This document shows positions 15,680 through 28,314 of a DNA stretch of 64,000 nucleotides, piece after piece. Position numbers and translations under genes: made by a program. Every line of letters begins with the position of its first letter. The first letter of the stretch is position 1. The DNA is from Adlercreutzia sp. ZJ176 (GTDB lineage Bacteria > Actinomycetota > Coriobacteriia > Coriobacteriales > Eggerthellaceae). The stretch spans positions 153,814 through 217,813 of the forward strand of contig NZ_JAAKEC010000001.1 of the NCBI RefSeq assembly GCF_011038975.1, in the 5' to 3' direction. The notes under the pieces were generated by a model that ran no database searches, was not told where the DNA came from, and was given only the letters and a program-made list of their open reading frames with translations.

Positions 15680-17199
15680 GACGCACCCCTGACCTTCCGG
15701 CGCGGGAGGATCGAGGCGCCCACCTCCACGATCAGCGCGAGCAGCGTCACGAACTCGAGACGACCCACCCACATCTGGAAGATGTAGAACAGCTCGAGCG
15801 TGAAGGGCATGCCCGGGCTCACCACGCCCGTGACGATGCCGCCGTTCGACGTCATGGCCACCGACTCGAAGATGGCCTGCGTGGCCTCGTGGCCGTGCGC
15901 GATGCCCACGAGCGCGCCGAGGGCGTAGGTGATCACGTAGAGGATGAACACCGTCATGGCCTCCTTCACCACCTCGGGGCTCAGGATGCGGCGCCCGACG
16001 TGGTTGTACGCCACCACCACGCGCGCCGAGTCGGGCGCGAGCGCCTCCTTCACCGTGGAGACGATGGACTTGAAGATGATGCCCACGCGGTAGAGCTTGA
16101 TGCCGCCCGCCGTGGAGCCCGCGCTGCCGCCGACGGCCATGAGCAGCGCCAGCGAGAGGAAGGCGCCCGACGAGAGCACCGTGGTGAGCTGGTTGGTGGT
16201 GATGGTCTGGAAGCCCGTGGTGGAGTACGCCGAGATCACCATGAACAGCCCGCGGCGCAGAAGCGCGGGCAGGTCGGAGAACAGGGGCCAGGCTGCCAGC
16301 GACGCCGTGAACACGACCGTCATGGCGGCGATCCAGAGCGCGGTGGTGTGCGTCTCGATGTCGCGGAAGAACGCGCCCACGCGCCCCTTCCACACCTCGG
16401 CGTACATCACGAAGCTGACAGAGCCCAGGATCATGAGGAAGATGAGCACGAGCTCGATGGGGAACGAGTGGTAGTACAGGATCGACTGGCCCGCGGGCGC
16501 GAAGCCGCCGGTCACGAAGCTGGAGATGGCCATCCACAGCGCATGCAGAATCGCGCGGGCGGGCTCCATGCCCGCGACCACGCACAACAGCGACAGCAGC
16601 ACGGTGGCCAGCAAGATGACGGCCGCCGTGATGCGCGCGATGAACTGCGTGGTCTGGATGACGTTGGGGACCACGTGCTCGCGGCGGCCTTCCGAGGTGT
16701 ACAGCGAGGCGCCCGCGCGCTTGCCGAACAGCCCGATGGAGAGCGCCACCACGATGAGGCCCAAGCCGCCGATCAGGTGCATCATGAAGCGGAACATGTT
16801 GTCGGCGTTCGACAGGTGGTCCAGGTCGACCACCACCGACGCGCCCGTGGTGGTGAGGCCCGACACGCCGTCGAACAGCGCGTCGAGGTAGGTGAGGTAG
16901 TGCCCCGAGAAGTACAGCGGGACGGAGTACACGAGCGCCAGCACGATCCACGCCAGGCCCGTGACCGCGAGCGCCTGACGGCGCGTGAGGCGGCAGGGCT
17001 CGACGCGCAAGAAGCGCAGAAGCGCGCCGAGGGTGAGCGCGCCGCCGGCCGCGGAGAGGTAGCGCGCGGCGGGCTCCCACTCCTGGAAGAGCAGCGCCAT
17101 GGCGAGCGGGACCGCCATGAGCAGCGCCGAGAACATGATGAGCGTCCCCAGGTAGTGGCCGATCACGCGCAGGTCGTCGAGTGTGAACCGCTGCCACAT
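15676..17199 (-). CDS. trkH: TrkH-family potassium uptake channel subunit
   Basis: A 507-aa integral membrane protein of the SKT superfamily. The four filter/pore motifs are recognisable: SGLTTTGASV, SFVTGGFA, YSTTGFQT and MTSNGGIVTG, each preceded by hydrophobic helices. It would conduct K+ (or Na+/K+) across the cytoplasmic membrane, gated by a TrkA-type RCK subunit that is not in this window. The ATG at 17199 lies three bases after a 45-codon membrane-peptide gene, and the stop overlaps the next gene by 4 bp. Confidence 0.95.
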   Translation of the reverse strand: MWQRFTLDDLRVIGHYLGTLIMFSALLMAVPLAMALLFQEWEPAARYLSAAGGALTLGALLRFLRVEPCRLTRRQALAVTGLAWIVLALVYSVPLYFSGHYLTYLDALFDGVSGLTTTGASVVVDLDHLSNADNMFRFMMHLIGGLGLIVVALSIGLFGKRAGASLYTSEGRREHVVPNVIQTTQFIARITAAVILLATVLLSLLCVVAGMEPARAILHALWMAISSFVTGGFAPAGQSILYYHSFPIELVLIFLMILGSVSFVMYAEVWKGRVGAFFRDIETHTTALWIAAMTVVFTASLAAWPLFSDLPALLRRGLFMVISAYSTTGFQTITTNQLTTVLSSGAFLSLALLMAVGGSAGSTAGGIKLYRVGIIFKSIVSTVKEALAPDSARVVVAYNHVGRRILSPEVVKEAMTVFILYVITYALGALVGIAHGHEATQAIFESVAMTSNGGIVTGVVSPGMPFTLELFYIFQMWVGRLEFVTLLALIVEVGASILPRRKVRGAS

Positions 17200-17202
17200 G
17201 AG

Positions 17203-17340
17203 CTATCCCATGACCACGCGCACGACGGTGATGATGACCCAGAGCGCCACGATGAAGCCGGCGATGGAGAGCAGCACCAACGCGAAGCCGGTGAGGGGCG
17301 GCACGGCGGCCGACTTTATGTCGTCGATCGATTTACGCAT
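17203..17340 (-). CDS. 45-aa single-span membrane peptide upstream of trkH
   Basis: A short frame ATG 17340 to TAG 17203 begins MRKSIDDIKSAAVPPLTG and continues with one strongly hydrophobic helix (FALVLLSIAGFIVALWVIIT) and a short VVRVVMG tail. Three bases separate its stop from the trkH ATG. The basic-amphipathic start, clean membrane helix and tight coupling argue for a real gene. The layout recalls small helper peptides of potassium pumps (KdpF-like in role, not in sequence). Confidence 0.6.
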   Translation of the reverse strand: MRKSIDDIKSAAVPPLTGFALVLLSIAGFIVALWVIITVVRVVMG

Positions 17341-17470
17341 GCCGCCATTTTAGCCGAAAAGAGCCCCCGTAATGTGGAGGCCCCATGGGCGCGGGCGAGA
17401 ACCCCCAACGAGGCAGGCGGAAACAAGGACAGGGAAACGCTTTTGCGGGACCGTGCAGATTTGGAGGGAT
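17341..17470. other. Gene-free upstream region of trk operon
   Basis: No supported reading frame is seen. The stretch should contain the promoter of the trk operon, but I could not pick out convincing -35/-10 hexamers. It leads into the inverted-repeat element at 17471. Confidence 0.4.
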
Positions 17471-17662
17471 ATTTTGGCAGAAATCTTCAGTTCTTTGTCT
17501 TCTTAGCGGTGAGTTCACCTTTTTGGGCGGCTGACAAGAGCCGAATTCAGGTGTGGCGAATTATGCGACCTGGGGTTTCGTCGTCTGCTCTTCTTGAGGT
17601 CAAGGTGAACTTGCTTCTGCAACGAGCTAAGAAGACAAAGAACTGAAGATTTCTGCCAAAAT
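17471..17662. repeat. MITE-like element with perfect 37-bp inverted repeats
   Basis: Left arm 17471-17507 and right arm 17626-17662 are perfect inverted copies over 37 bp (outer end ATTTTGGCAGAAATC). Inside, a second perfect 9-bp pair exists (GTTCACCTT 17513-17521, AAGGTGAAC 17602-17610). The 192-bp element is clearly lower in GC than its surroundings. No reading frame inside has gene character. Size, nested arms and lack of coding match a miniature inverted-repeat element. Confidence 0.85.
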
Positions 17663-17844
17663 CGCAGCGGAAAATTGCACGGAGCCCAACGAGACGAGAC
17701 AAAACAGCAAATTGGCAAAGGAACAGCAAGAAATGCTTCGAAAGCGGAGGCGTGACCAAAACGTAAGGCACGTGCAAGGGTTGCGAAAGAGCGCCTCCCT
17801 ATCCTTTTCAGCATAGGAATCCTACGATCTTGCGAGGTGCGCTC

Positions 17845-17955
17845 ATGAGAAGATCCGCGAAGGTGGCCGTCGCCTTAGCCGTTGCCAGCCTCACCTGCCT
17901 GCTGATTGCCCGGCAGGTCCCCAAATTGGAGAAGGCGGCCGAAGCTCGCCCCTAG
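17845..17955 (+). CDS. Possible 36-aa membrane peptide
   Basis: The frame starts ATG 17845 with GCGAGGTGCG a few bases upstream and encodes a basic start (MRRSAKVAVALAVAS) followed by a short hydrophobic stretch and a charged tail. It ends TAG, directly followed by a very strong hairpin. Peptide-like properties and terminator placement support it, but length makes it uncertain. Confidence 0.35.
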   Translation: MRRSAKVAVALAVASLTCLLIARQVPKLEKAAEARP

Positions 17956-17956
17956 C

Positions 17957-17984
17957 TGGCGCCGCGGCCTTGGCCGCGGCGCCA
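17957..17984. terminator. GC-rich hairpin between converging genes
   Basis: TGGCGCCGCGGCC and its complement form a perfect 13-bp stem with a TT loop. It lies 38 bp after the clpB stop (minus strand) and two bases after the small plus-strand frame. There is no long T tract on either side, so it may act as a bidirectional or factor-assisted terminator. Confidence 0.6.
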
Positions 17985-18022
17985 TAACGCTTCTTACCTC
18001 AGCTCCCTCTTGCCCGCTTCGG

Positions 18023-20722
<2,700 letters not shown>

Positions 20723-20806
20723 GGTTCCTCCTTAGGGAAGACGGCGCGCGGCAAAGGCGCCGCAGCGCCACGTGCTCCGCCGACGCCGACTTGGCGGCGC
20801 CCGCGG

Positions 20807-21196
20807 TTAGGGAAGGTAGCGCAGCGCGGCCGGCAGGTCCGACACGCGCACCAGGCTGTTCACGCTCTCGCGCGTCTCCAGCTCGTGCACGCGGTCGGCC
20901 AGGCGGCGCACGCGCTTGTGCAGGTCGTCGAGCTCCTGGTCGCGCTCGTCAAGGCGCCCCTGCAGATCGAGGATGCGAATGACGCCCGCCAGGTTGATGC
21001 CCTCGCTCGTCAGCTCGTTGATGAGCTCGAGGCGCTCGATGTCGGCCTGGGAGTACATGCGCGTGTTGCCGCTCGTGCGCTGGGGCGTGACCAGGCCCTT
21101 CTGCTCGTAGGCGCGCAGGGTCTGCGGGTGCACGCCCGCGAGCTCCGCGGCCACGCTGATCATGTACAGCGGGCGGTTGCGATCGTTTACTGCCAT
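20807..21196 (-). CDS. hspR: Heat-shock repressor HspR (MerR family)
   Basis: A 129-aa MerR-type protein with the HspR signature start ([28 protein letters not shown]) and YSQADIERL, followed by a coiled-coil dimerisation helix ([16 protein letters not shown]). In actinobacteria HspR represses the dnaK operon by binding HAIR boxes, often with DnaK as co-repressor. The ATG at 21196 overlaps the dnaJ stop by 10 bp. No perfect HAIR box was found near the dnaK promoter, so the operator used here may be degenerate. Confidence 0.93.
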   Translation of the reverse strand: MAVNDRNRPLYMISVAAELAGVHPQTLRAYEQKGLVTPQRTSGNTRMYSQADIERLELINELTSEGINLAGVIRILDLQGRLDERDQELDDLHKRVRRLADRVHELETRESVNSLVRVSDLPAALRYLP

Positions 21197-22137
21197 GTCC
21201 TCACGTCTTCCGTCGTGGCGGCCAGAAACGCCTCCATGGCCGCCTTCTGATTCTCGTTCATGTGCGCGGGCACCTTCACCTCGACCTCGATCTTCAGGTC
21301 GCCGAACGCGCCCTTGCGCTTCACGTCGGGGGCGCCCTTGCCCCTGATGGTGAGCATCGTGCCGTCCTGCGTGCCGGCGGGGACCTTCACGCGCACCTTC
21401 GCGCCGTCGGGCGCGGGCACCACGATCGACGCGCCGAGCGCGGCCTCGGCCACCGTGACGGGAAGCTTCACCACCACGTCGGCCTTGTCGCGGCGGTAGT
21501 AGGGGTGCGCGGCGATCTTGGTGGTGACGAGAAGGTCGCCCGGCTCGCCGCCGTTCTGGCTGAGGCCGCCCTTGCCCTTGAAGCGCAGGCGGCCGCCGTC
21601 GACCGCGCCGGCCGGGACCTTCACCGTGATGGTGTCGGAGGCGGACTTGCCGGGGATGCGCACGGTCACGCGCTTCTCGACGCCCTTGAACGCCTCGTCG
21701 AAGGTCACGTTGAGGGTGACGTTCATGTCCTGCCCGCGGCGCGGCCTCTGCTGGCCGCCGCCGAAGTCCCAGCTCGTCCCGAACGCGCCCTCGCCGTGGC
21801 GGATGCTCTCGAGGATGTCGGCCCAGCTGCCGCCGAAGCCCTGGCCGCCGCTGCCGCCGAAGATGTCCTCGACGGAGAAGCCCTGGCCGCCGGCCGCGCC
21901 GCCCCATCCGCGCGGGATCTGGTTCTCACTCGCGGTGCCGTACTGGTCGTACAGGGCGCGCTTCTTGTCGTCACTCAAGACCTCGTAGGCCTCGTTAATC
22001 TCCTTGAACTTGGCTTCGTCGCCGCCCGCGTCGGGATGGTGCGTGCGCGCGAGCTTGCGAAACGCCTTCTTGATCTCGTCAGCCGAGGCGGTGCGAGGCA
22101 CGCCGAGCGTCTTGTAGTAGTCAGGCGTAGCCGCCAT
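21187..22137 (-). CDS. dnaJ: DnaJ/CbpA-type co-chaperone without zinc finger
   Basis: A 316-aa J-domain protein: J domain with the HPD tripeptide ([10 protein letters not shown]), Gly/Phe-rich stretch (~residues 75-120), and two C-terminal substrate-binding beta domains. The four CxxCxGxG zinc motifs of class I DnaJ are absent, making it class II (CbpA-like) even though it is the J-protein of the dnaK operon. ATG 22137 with AAGGTGG upstream is preferred over 22146. It stimulates DnaK ATPase and delivers clients. Confidence 0.93.
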   Translation of the reverse strand: MAATPDYYKTLGVPRTASADEIKKAFRKLARTHHPDAGGDEAKFKEINEAYEVLSDDKKRALYDQYGTASENQIPRGWGGAAGGQGFSVEDIFGGSGGQGFGGSWADILESIRHGEGAFGTSWDFGGGQQRPRRGQDMNVTLNVTFDEAFKGVEKRVTVRIPGKSASDTITVKVPAGAVDGGRLRFKGKGGLSQNGGEPGDLLVTTKIAAHPYYRRDKADVVVKLPVTVAEAALGASIVVPAPDGAKVRVKVPAGTQDGTMLTIRGKGAPDVKRKGAFGDLKIEVEVKVPAHMNENQKAAMEAFLAATTEDVRTWQ

Positions 22138-22247
22138 GCCTTCCACCTTTCTTTCTTCTGGTTCTGCAACGAGGGCGGACCAAAAGCCCGCCCTCGAAAG
22201 CTGTCATTGTCGGTAATGCCTCGGCGCTCCCGAGCGCAGCGTCGCCG

Positions 22248-22976
22248 CTACTCCTCTTCGGAGGGCTTCTCCCGCTTCGGGCCGCCCGTGGTGACCGTCA
22301 CCATGGCGGGGCGGAGCACCTTGGCGCCCATCCGGTAGCCCTTCTGGTACACCTGCGCGACCGTCTCGTCGGGGACCGTCTCGTCGGGGACGGTAGCGAC
22401 CGCCTGCGCCTCGAGCGCGTCGAACGCCTCGCCCGCGGGGTCGATGATCTCCACACCGCCCTTCACCAGCGTGTCGACGAGCTTGGCGTGCACGGCCTCC
22501 ACGCCGCCGAGCAGGCCCACCTCGCCGTTGTCGTTGGCGTAGGCGATGGTGCGCTCGAAGTCGTCGAGCACGGGGAGCAGGCTCGTGACCAGCTTCTCAG
22601 TGGCGCGCGCCTTCTCGGCCTCGCGCTGCTCGTTGGTGCGACGGCGGTACGTGTCCCACTCGGCGTGCAGGCGCACGTACTTGTCCTTCCACTCGGCGAC
22701 TTCCGCCTTGGCCTGGGCGACGATCTCGGACTCCGCGTCCACGCCCGCCACCGCGGCGTCGGCCTCGGCGGCGAGCTCGGGGTCGATCACCTCGGCTTCG
22801 ACAGCCTCGGCCTCGTCGACGGCGCCGGCTTCGTCGGCCTGGGCGGCCTGGCCGGCCGGGTCAGCCGACCCGGCCGCGCCAGCGCCGTTGGCATCGGGCG
22901 TCGAGGGGGTCTCGCCCATGCCCGCGTTGTCCTCGGCGGAAGCGTCCACAACTTTGTCCTTGTCGGGCGTGGTCAT
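22248..22976 (-). CDS. grpE: Nucleotide exchange factor GrpE
   Basis: A 242-aa protein with a long acidic, Ala-rich N-terminal region (~80 residues), the coiled-coil (WKDKYVRLHAEWDTYRRRT), and the beta domain (AVATVPDETVPDETVAQVYQKGYRMGAKVLRPAMVTV). The pentapeptide VPDET is duplicated in tandem in the beta domain, an uncommon local expansion. It resets DnaK by releasing ADP. It begins five bases after the dnaK stop with AGGAAG upstream. Confidence 0.95.
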   Translation of the reverse strand: MTTPDKDKVVDASAEDNAGMGETPSTPDANGAGAAGSADPAGQAAQADEAGAVDEAEAVEAEVIDPELAAEADAAVAGVDAESEIVAQAKAEVAEWKDKYVRLHAEWDTYRRRTNEQREAEKARATEKLVTSLLPVLDDFERTIAYANDNGEVGLLGGVEAVHAKLVDTLVKGGVEIIDPAGEAFDALEAQAVATVPDETVPDETVAQVYQKGYRMGAKVLRPAMVTVTTGGPKREKPSEEE

Positions 22977-22981
22977 GGCAG

Positions 22982-24895
<1,914 letters not shown>

Positions 24896-24962
24896 TGCAA
24901 GTTCCTCTCTTTCTTTCAGCTTTTCTCACAGATAGCCTGTCGGTTTCTTATTGCATGCTGTC

Positions 24963-24991
24963 AATATAAAATCTAAGTGTTTGATTGTCAA
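24963..24991 (-). promoter_or_regulatory. dnaK operon promoter
   Basis: On the minus strand TTGACA (24991-24986) and TATATT (24968-24963) are separated by exactly 17 bases, a near-consensus vegetative promoter. A short dyad (TTGA-CAA-TCAA) overlaps the -35 and TATTG-N8-CAATA overlaps the -10; either could be a regulator site. No perfect HAIR (CTTGAGT-N7-ACTCAAG) or CIRCE element is visible; CTTGACA-N6-CACTTAG is the nearest HAIR-like match. Confidence 0.8.
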
Positions 24992-24999
24992 GTTTCCTT

Positions 25000-25321
25000 A
25001 ATGGTTTGCGGTGAAATAACCTCGCACTGCGCACTTTACACACAATTGGCCCTGCAGACGCGGGCGGAAGGGGTCCGTTACGGGATGAGAAGGCGCGCGT
25101 TGACGGCGCGAGGCGGGGCCGCCACAAGGCGTCCACAGCGGGAAATGATCGGGGGGCAGGTGCGAGCGCCACGACGCGCGGGCGCGCGGCAATCCGCGAG
25201 CGTCGGGCAACTTGCACACGCCCCGTAGTCCGCGAGCGGTCCGCAGCCCGTGTGCGCCTGGCGGCCCGCGGACAGCGCGTCCGCGCCCGGCAGCCCGCGG
25301 ACAGAGCGCGCATACCTATAT
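25000..25321. other. GC-rich gene-free spacer
   Basis: Between the dnaK promoter and the ferredoxin gene I find no supported gene. The interval contains two close copies of GGC(G/A)GCCCGCGGACAG near 25260-25305. Overlapping frames on both strands are Arg/Ala-rich and lack ribosome sites. Confidence 0.5.
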
Positions 25322-25358
25322 AAAGAGGGCGCCCGGCTGGTGACCGGACGCCCTCTTC
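25322..25358 (-). terminator. Hairpin downstream of ferredoxin gene
   Basis: AAGAGGGCG and CGCCCTCTT form a perfect 9-bp outer stem with a CCGG inner pairing. On the minus strand it is followed by TATATAG, so it can end the ferredoxin transcript about 140 bp after its stop. Confidence 0.6.
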
Positions 25359-25496
25359 TTGAGCTTGTGTCTTCGACACGAGGCCGAGCCTCGCTGTACC
25401 TGCCGCAGCGGGCAGCACGTGGGGGTTCGACCGCGCTTGCGCGCTTCTTAGCGCTCGTCGCGTGAGCCGCGCGAGCTGCGCAAGCTATGAGCTGTG

Positions 25497-25685
25497 CTAG
25501 TCCTCGACGATCTCGGAGATAGCCCCCATCGGGCACTCCTCGACGCAGTCGCCGCACGCGATGCAGGCGTCCTCGTTGACAGCCTCAGCAACGCCGTTGA
25601 CAACTTCGAGAACCTCTTGCGGGCACGCGTCTACGCAGATGCCGCAGCCGATGCACTCATCAGCCTCAATAACCGGGTGTGACAT
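25497..25685 (-). CDS. 2[4Fe-4S] ferredoxin
   Basis: A 62-aa clostridial-type ferredoxin with two complete cluster motifs, CIGCGICVDACP and CIACGDCVEECP. It is a low-potential electron carrier in the cytoplasm. The ATG at 25685 has GAAGGAG at the right distance. Standing alone between terminators, it looks monocistronic. Confidence 0.96.
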   Translation of the reverse strand: MSHPVIEADECIGCGICVDACPQEVLEVVNGVAEAVNEDACIACGDCVEECPMGAISEIVED

Positions 25686-25848
25686 TAGCAACTCCTTCTC
25701 AGTCGAAAGCCCCCATGGGGTGTTCCCCACAACTTTCGTAGCGCAAGATACCATTAATAGGTCGCCGCGCAAGTGGAAACGGACATTTTCCAGACTACGG
25801 TAAAAAAAGCAAACGATTCGGCGTTACGGCTTTAGAGCAGGCTCCAAG

Positions 25849-25894
25849 GGAAAACGGGAGGGGAGGGACAGCGCCGAGGACCCCTCCCCTCCCG
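25849..25894 (-). terminator. Rho-independent terminator of hypE operon
   Basis: A perfect 13-bp stem (CGGGAGGGGAGGG with its complement) around a 14-base loop lies just after the hypE stop and is followed on the minus strand by TTTT. Confidence 0.8.
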
Positions 25895-25907
25895 CCAGGC
25901 CGCACAG

Positions 25908-26936
25908 CTAGCAGATGCGGGGAAGCTGCTCGCCCACGAGCATGTCGAGGATGCGCGTCGAGCCGAAGGCGGTGCGCAGGAACACCTTCGGGCCACGCTC
26001 GGCCTTGGCCTCGGACACCTCGCCGATGATGGCCGCGTCGCGCCCGTAGCGGTTCGCGCGCATGGCCGCGAGCGCCGATTCGGCCTCCTCAGCGGGGACG
26101 ACGCACACCATCTTGCCCTCGTTGGCCACCTGCATCACGTCGTAGCCGAGCATCTCGCACGCGCCGAGCACGGCGTCTCTCACCGGGACGCGCTCCTCCT
26201 CCACCGTGATGTCGACGTTCGCCTGGCTCGCCAGCTCGTTCAGGGTGCTCGCGATGCCGCCGCGCGTGGGGTCGCGGAAGCAGCGCGTGTGCGGGGCGGC
26301 CGCCAGCACGTCGGCGATCAGGTGGTTCAAGGGCGCGGCGTCGCTGGCGATGTCAGCCGAGAAGCTCAGCCCCTCGCGGCAGCTCATGATGGTGATGCCG
26401 TGGTCGCCGAGCGTGCCCGACACCAGCACCGCGTCGCCCGGGCGGCACTGCGCGCCGCCGAGCTCGAAGCCCGGCGCGAGCGCGCCCACGCCGCTCGTGT
26501 TGATGTAGATGCCGTCGCCGTGCCCGCGGTTGACCACCTTCGTGTCGCCCGTCACCAGCTTGACGCCGGCCTCCTTCGCCACCTCGGCCATCGACTGGCA
26601 GATGCGGCGCAGGTCGTCCATCGGGAAGCCCTCCTCCAGGATGAACCCGCAGCTGAGGTAGAGCGGGCGCGCGCCGCTCGTGGCCACGTCGTTCACCGTG
26701 CCGCAGATGGCGAGCCGCCCGATGTCGCCGCCGGGGAAGAAGTGCGGCGTGACCACGAACGAGTCGGTGGAGTACGCCAGGCGCTCGCCCGGCTCGAGCG
26801 CCGGGAGCACCGCCGCGTCGTCTCCGCGCAGAAGCTCATCGGTTCCGTACGCCGCGAAGAACACCTCGTCGATGATGCGCTTCATCATGGTTCCGCCGCT
26901 GCCGTGACCCAGCATGACGGTTGTGTCGTTTGCCAC
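25908..26936 (-). CDS. hypE: Hydrogenase maturation factor HypE
   Basis: A 342-aa PurM/AIR-synthase-fold enzyme that dehydrates the thiocarbamate on its C-terminal cysteine to thiocyanate, supplying CN ligands for [NiFe] hydrogenases. The chain ends in PRIC, the expected carbamoyl-accepting Cys. ATP/metal motifs (GDDAAVLPALEPGE, GGDIGRLAICGTVND, TGDTKVV, RDPTRGGIASTLNELA) are intact. It starts at GTG 26936 with AAGGAAGG upstream, 13 bp after nikR. HypA, B, C, D and F are not in this window, so this is an isolated maturation gene kept with the nickel regulator. Confidence 0.95.
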   Translation of the reverse strand: MANDTTVMLGHGSGGTMMKRIIDEVFFAAYGTDELLRGDDAAVLPALEPGERLAYSTDSFVVTPHFFPGGDIGRLAICGTVNDVATSGARPLYLSCGFILEEGFPMDDLRRICQSMAEVAKEAGVKLVTGDTKVVNRGHGDGIYINTSGVGALAPGFELGGAQCRPGDAVLVSGTLGDHGITIMSCREGLSFSADIASDAAPLNHLIADVLAAAPHTRCFRDPTRGGIASTLNELASQANVDITVEEERVPVRDAVLGACEMLGYDVMQVANEGKMVCVVPAEEAESALAAMRANRYGRDAAIIGEVSEAKAERGPKVFLRTAFGSTRILDMLVGEQLPRIC

Positions 26937-26949
26937 TGTGCTGCCTTCC

Positions 26950-27372
26950 TTACATATGCCGGCCGGTGGTGGTGAGGACCAGCCGGCCGTTCTGCACGCC
27001 CTTGGTGCCCAGGATCAGGTTCGCGATGTCCTGCACCAGCCCCGTCTCGCCGCGCATGACGATCACCTCGAGGCACATGTGCTGGTCGACGTGCACGTGC
27101 ATCGTCGAGATGATGTACTCGAAGTAGTCGTGCTGGATGGTGTGGAGCTTCTCCTGCAGGTCGTTCGAATGGTGGTCGTACACGATGGTGAGCGTGCCCA
27201 TGACCAGCGTGCCCGGCGTGGCGCACGCGTCCTCGACCAGCGCGTCGCGCACCAGGTCGCGCACTACTTCGCTGCGGTTCTTCGCCAGGCCCCGGCGCGC
27301 CACCAGCCGATCGAAGCTCATGAGCAGGTCCTCGGGCATGGCCACCGAGAATCGCATGAGGTCGTTGCTCAT
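26950..27372 (-). CDS. nikR: Nickel-responsive regulator NikR
   Basis: A 140-aa ribbon-helix-helix/ACT protein. The DNA-binding strand and helices open with RFSVAMPEDLLMSFDRLV. The metal-binding ACT part keeps the His/Cys set in YDHHSNDL and MHVHVDQHMCLEV. It probably controls nickel uptake and this operon. It lies between a helical small protein and hypE. Confidence 0.95.
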   Translation of the reverse strand: MSNDLMRFSVAMPEDLLMSFDRLVARRGLAKNRSEVVRDLVRDALVEDACATPGTLVMGTLTIVYDHHSNDLQEKLHTIQHDYFEYIISTMHVHVDQHMCLEVIVMRGETGLVQDIANLILGTKGVQNGRLVLTTTGRHM

Positions 27373-27381
27373 GGCAGGCCG

Positions 27382-27636
27382 CTACACGAGGCTGACCGTC
27401 ACGCCCGCGGCGCTTTCCGCGTCGTCCTCGATGGCGTCCTTCGCCTCGTCGAGCATGGCGCGCACGTCGTCGAGCAGCGCCTGGGCTGCGTGGAGCTTCT
27501 CGGACACGGTCGCGAAGCCCGCGTCCTCGGCGTTGTGCGCCAGGTTGTGCGTCCAGCGGCGCTCAAGCTTGATGTGGTCGTCGATCTGCTCGATCATGAG
27601 CTCGAGCTGGCCGGTGTTGACTCCGTTAGTGCACAT
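27382..27636 (-). CDS. 84-aa helical protein in nikR-hypE operon
   Basis: An all-helical acidic protein (MCTNGVNTGQLELMIEQI... then ERRWTHNLAHNAEDAG and a C-terminal helix). It contains Cys2 and His residues at HIKLERRWTHNLAHN, which could bind metal, but no family was recognised. The ATG at 27636 has GGGAGG upstream and is the first gene of the operon, 9 bp before nikR. Co-transcription with a nickel sensor and a hydrogenase maturation factor suggests a nickel-related role. Confidence 0.75.
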   Translation of the reverse strand: MCTNGVNTGQLELMIEQIDDHIKLERRWTHNLAHNAEDAGFATVSEKLHAAQALLDDVRAMLDEAKDAIEDDAESAAGVTVSLV

Positions 27637-27654
27637 AATGACCTCCCTTGATGG

Positions 27655-27689
27655 AAACGGCTTCGCCGTTTGGATTAAACTAACTTAAT
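27655..27689 (-). promoter_or_regulatory. Operator-like dyads before nickel operon
   Basis: ATTAA-ACTAAC-TTAAT (27674-27689) is a small AT-rich dyad at the promoter position, and AAACGGC-TTC-GCCGTTT (27655-27671) is a perfect hairpin in the leader directly before the ribosome site. The first could be the NikR site, the second a leader structure; both are inferred from position. Confidence 0.4.
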
Positions 27690-27719
27690 ACGGACGGCGC
27701 GCAACATCAAGGAGCGAGT

Positions 27720-28253
27720 GTGACTTTTCCAGCAAGAAGTAACATTTATGAGGTCAACGCCATGGGCACGCTCGCCGTATACGGAGACTTCGTGGAGGGG
27801 ACGGGCAACGAGCTTCTGCTGGTGGCAAGCACGCGCGCGCTGGGCGGCGCGGCGAGAGAGGCGCTCGAGAAGTCGGCGGCGGCCCTCGGGTACGGCGCGC
27901 GGGGATGCGCGTACGTGGTCGCGGCGGTCGGCGGGGCAGCGGACGGGGGCGCGGCGGCCCCCGGGCTCGCGGACGCAGCCGACGGGGCTCCCGAGCCCGC
28001 TGGCACGGCGCTGGGCGCGCGGGACCTCCTGAGCGTGGTCGAAGGGCTCGACCCGCTGGCGATCGTGGCCGCCGACGCCGACGCCGCCTCGCTGCTCGGA
28101 CGCGCCTACCGCTGCGAGATCGCGCTCGACGCCGCCACGCGCGTCATGGGCCGCACGGTGGCGGCCTTTCGCCGCTTCGAAGACCTGCTCGAGACCCCGG
28201 AAGAGAAGCAGAAAGCGTGGGCTCTGCTGAAAAAGATGCCCAAACTGGGATAA
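27720..28253 (+). CDS. Unrecognised 177-aa protein upstream of pgm
   Basis: A protein with alternating strands and helices and no membrane segment (AVYGDFVEGTGNELLLVAS, LLSVVEGLDPLAIVAADADA, TVAAFRRFEDLLE). The central ~35 residues are Ala/Gly/Asp-rich low complexity. GTG 27720 has AAGGAG upstream; ATG 27762 (MGTLAVYG) with GAGG upstream is an equally good start and gives 163 aa. It is followed by the phosphoglucomutase 61 bp later in the same direction. I cannot assign a function. Confidence 0.7.
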   Translation: MTFPARSNIYEVNAMGTLAVYGDFVEGTGNELLLVASTRALGGAAREALEKSAAALGYGARGCAYVVAAVGGAADGGAAAPGLADAADGAPEPAGTALGARDLLSVVEGLDPLAIVAADADAASLLGRAYRCEIALDAATRVMGRTVAAFRRFEDLLETPEEKQKAWALLKKMPKLG

Positions 28254-28314
28254 TATGGGCTTCACCTGCGGCAGCGCCGCGGCGTGCACGCTCTTGATCG
28301 GAAAGGACCCCCTC

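Noticed and set aside
15889..17646. Long plus-strand frame opposite trkH
   Set aside because: Antisense shadow; trkH motifs are unambiguous, and the frame runs through the inverted-repeat element without any protein character.
24896..24960. CIRCE element before dnaK
   Set aside because: No TTAGCACTC-N9-GAGTGCTAA-like sequence is present.
25250..25465. Plus-strand frame over the ferredoxin terminator region
   Set aside because: It reads through a perfect hairpin, is rich in Ala/Arg/Ser and lacks a ribosome site.
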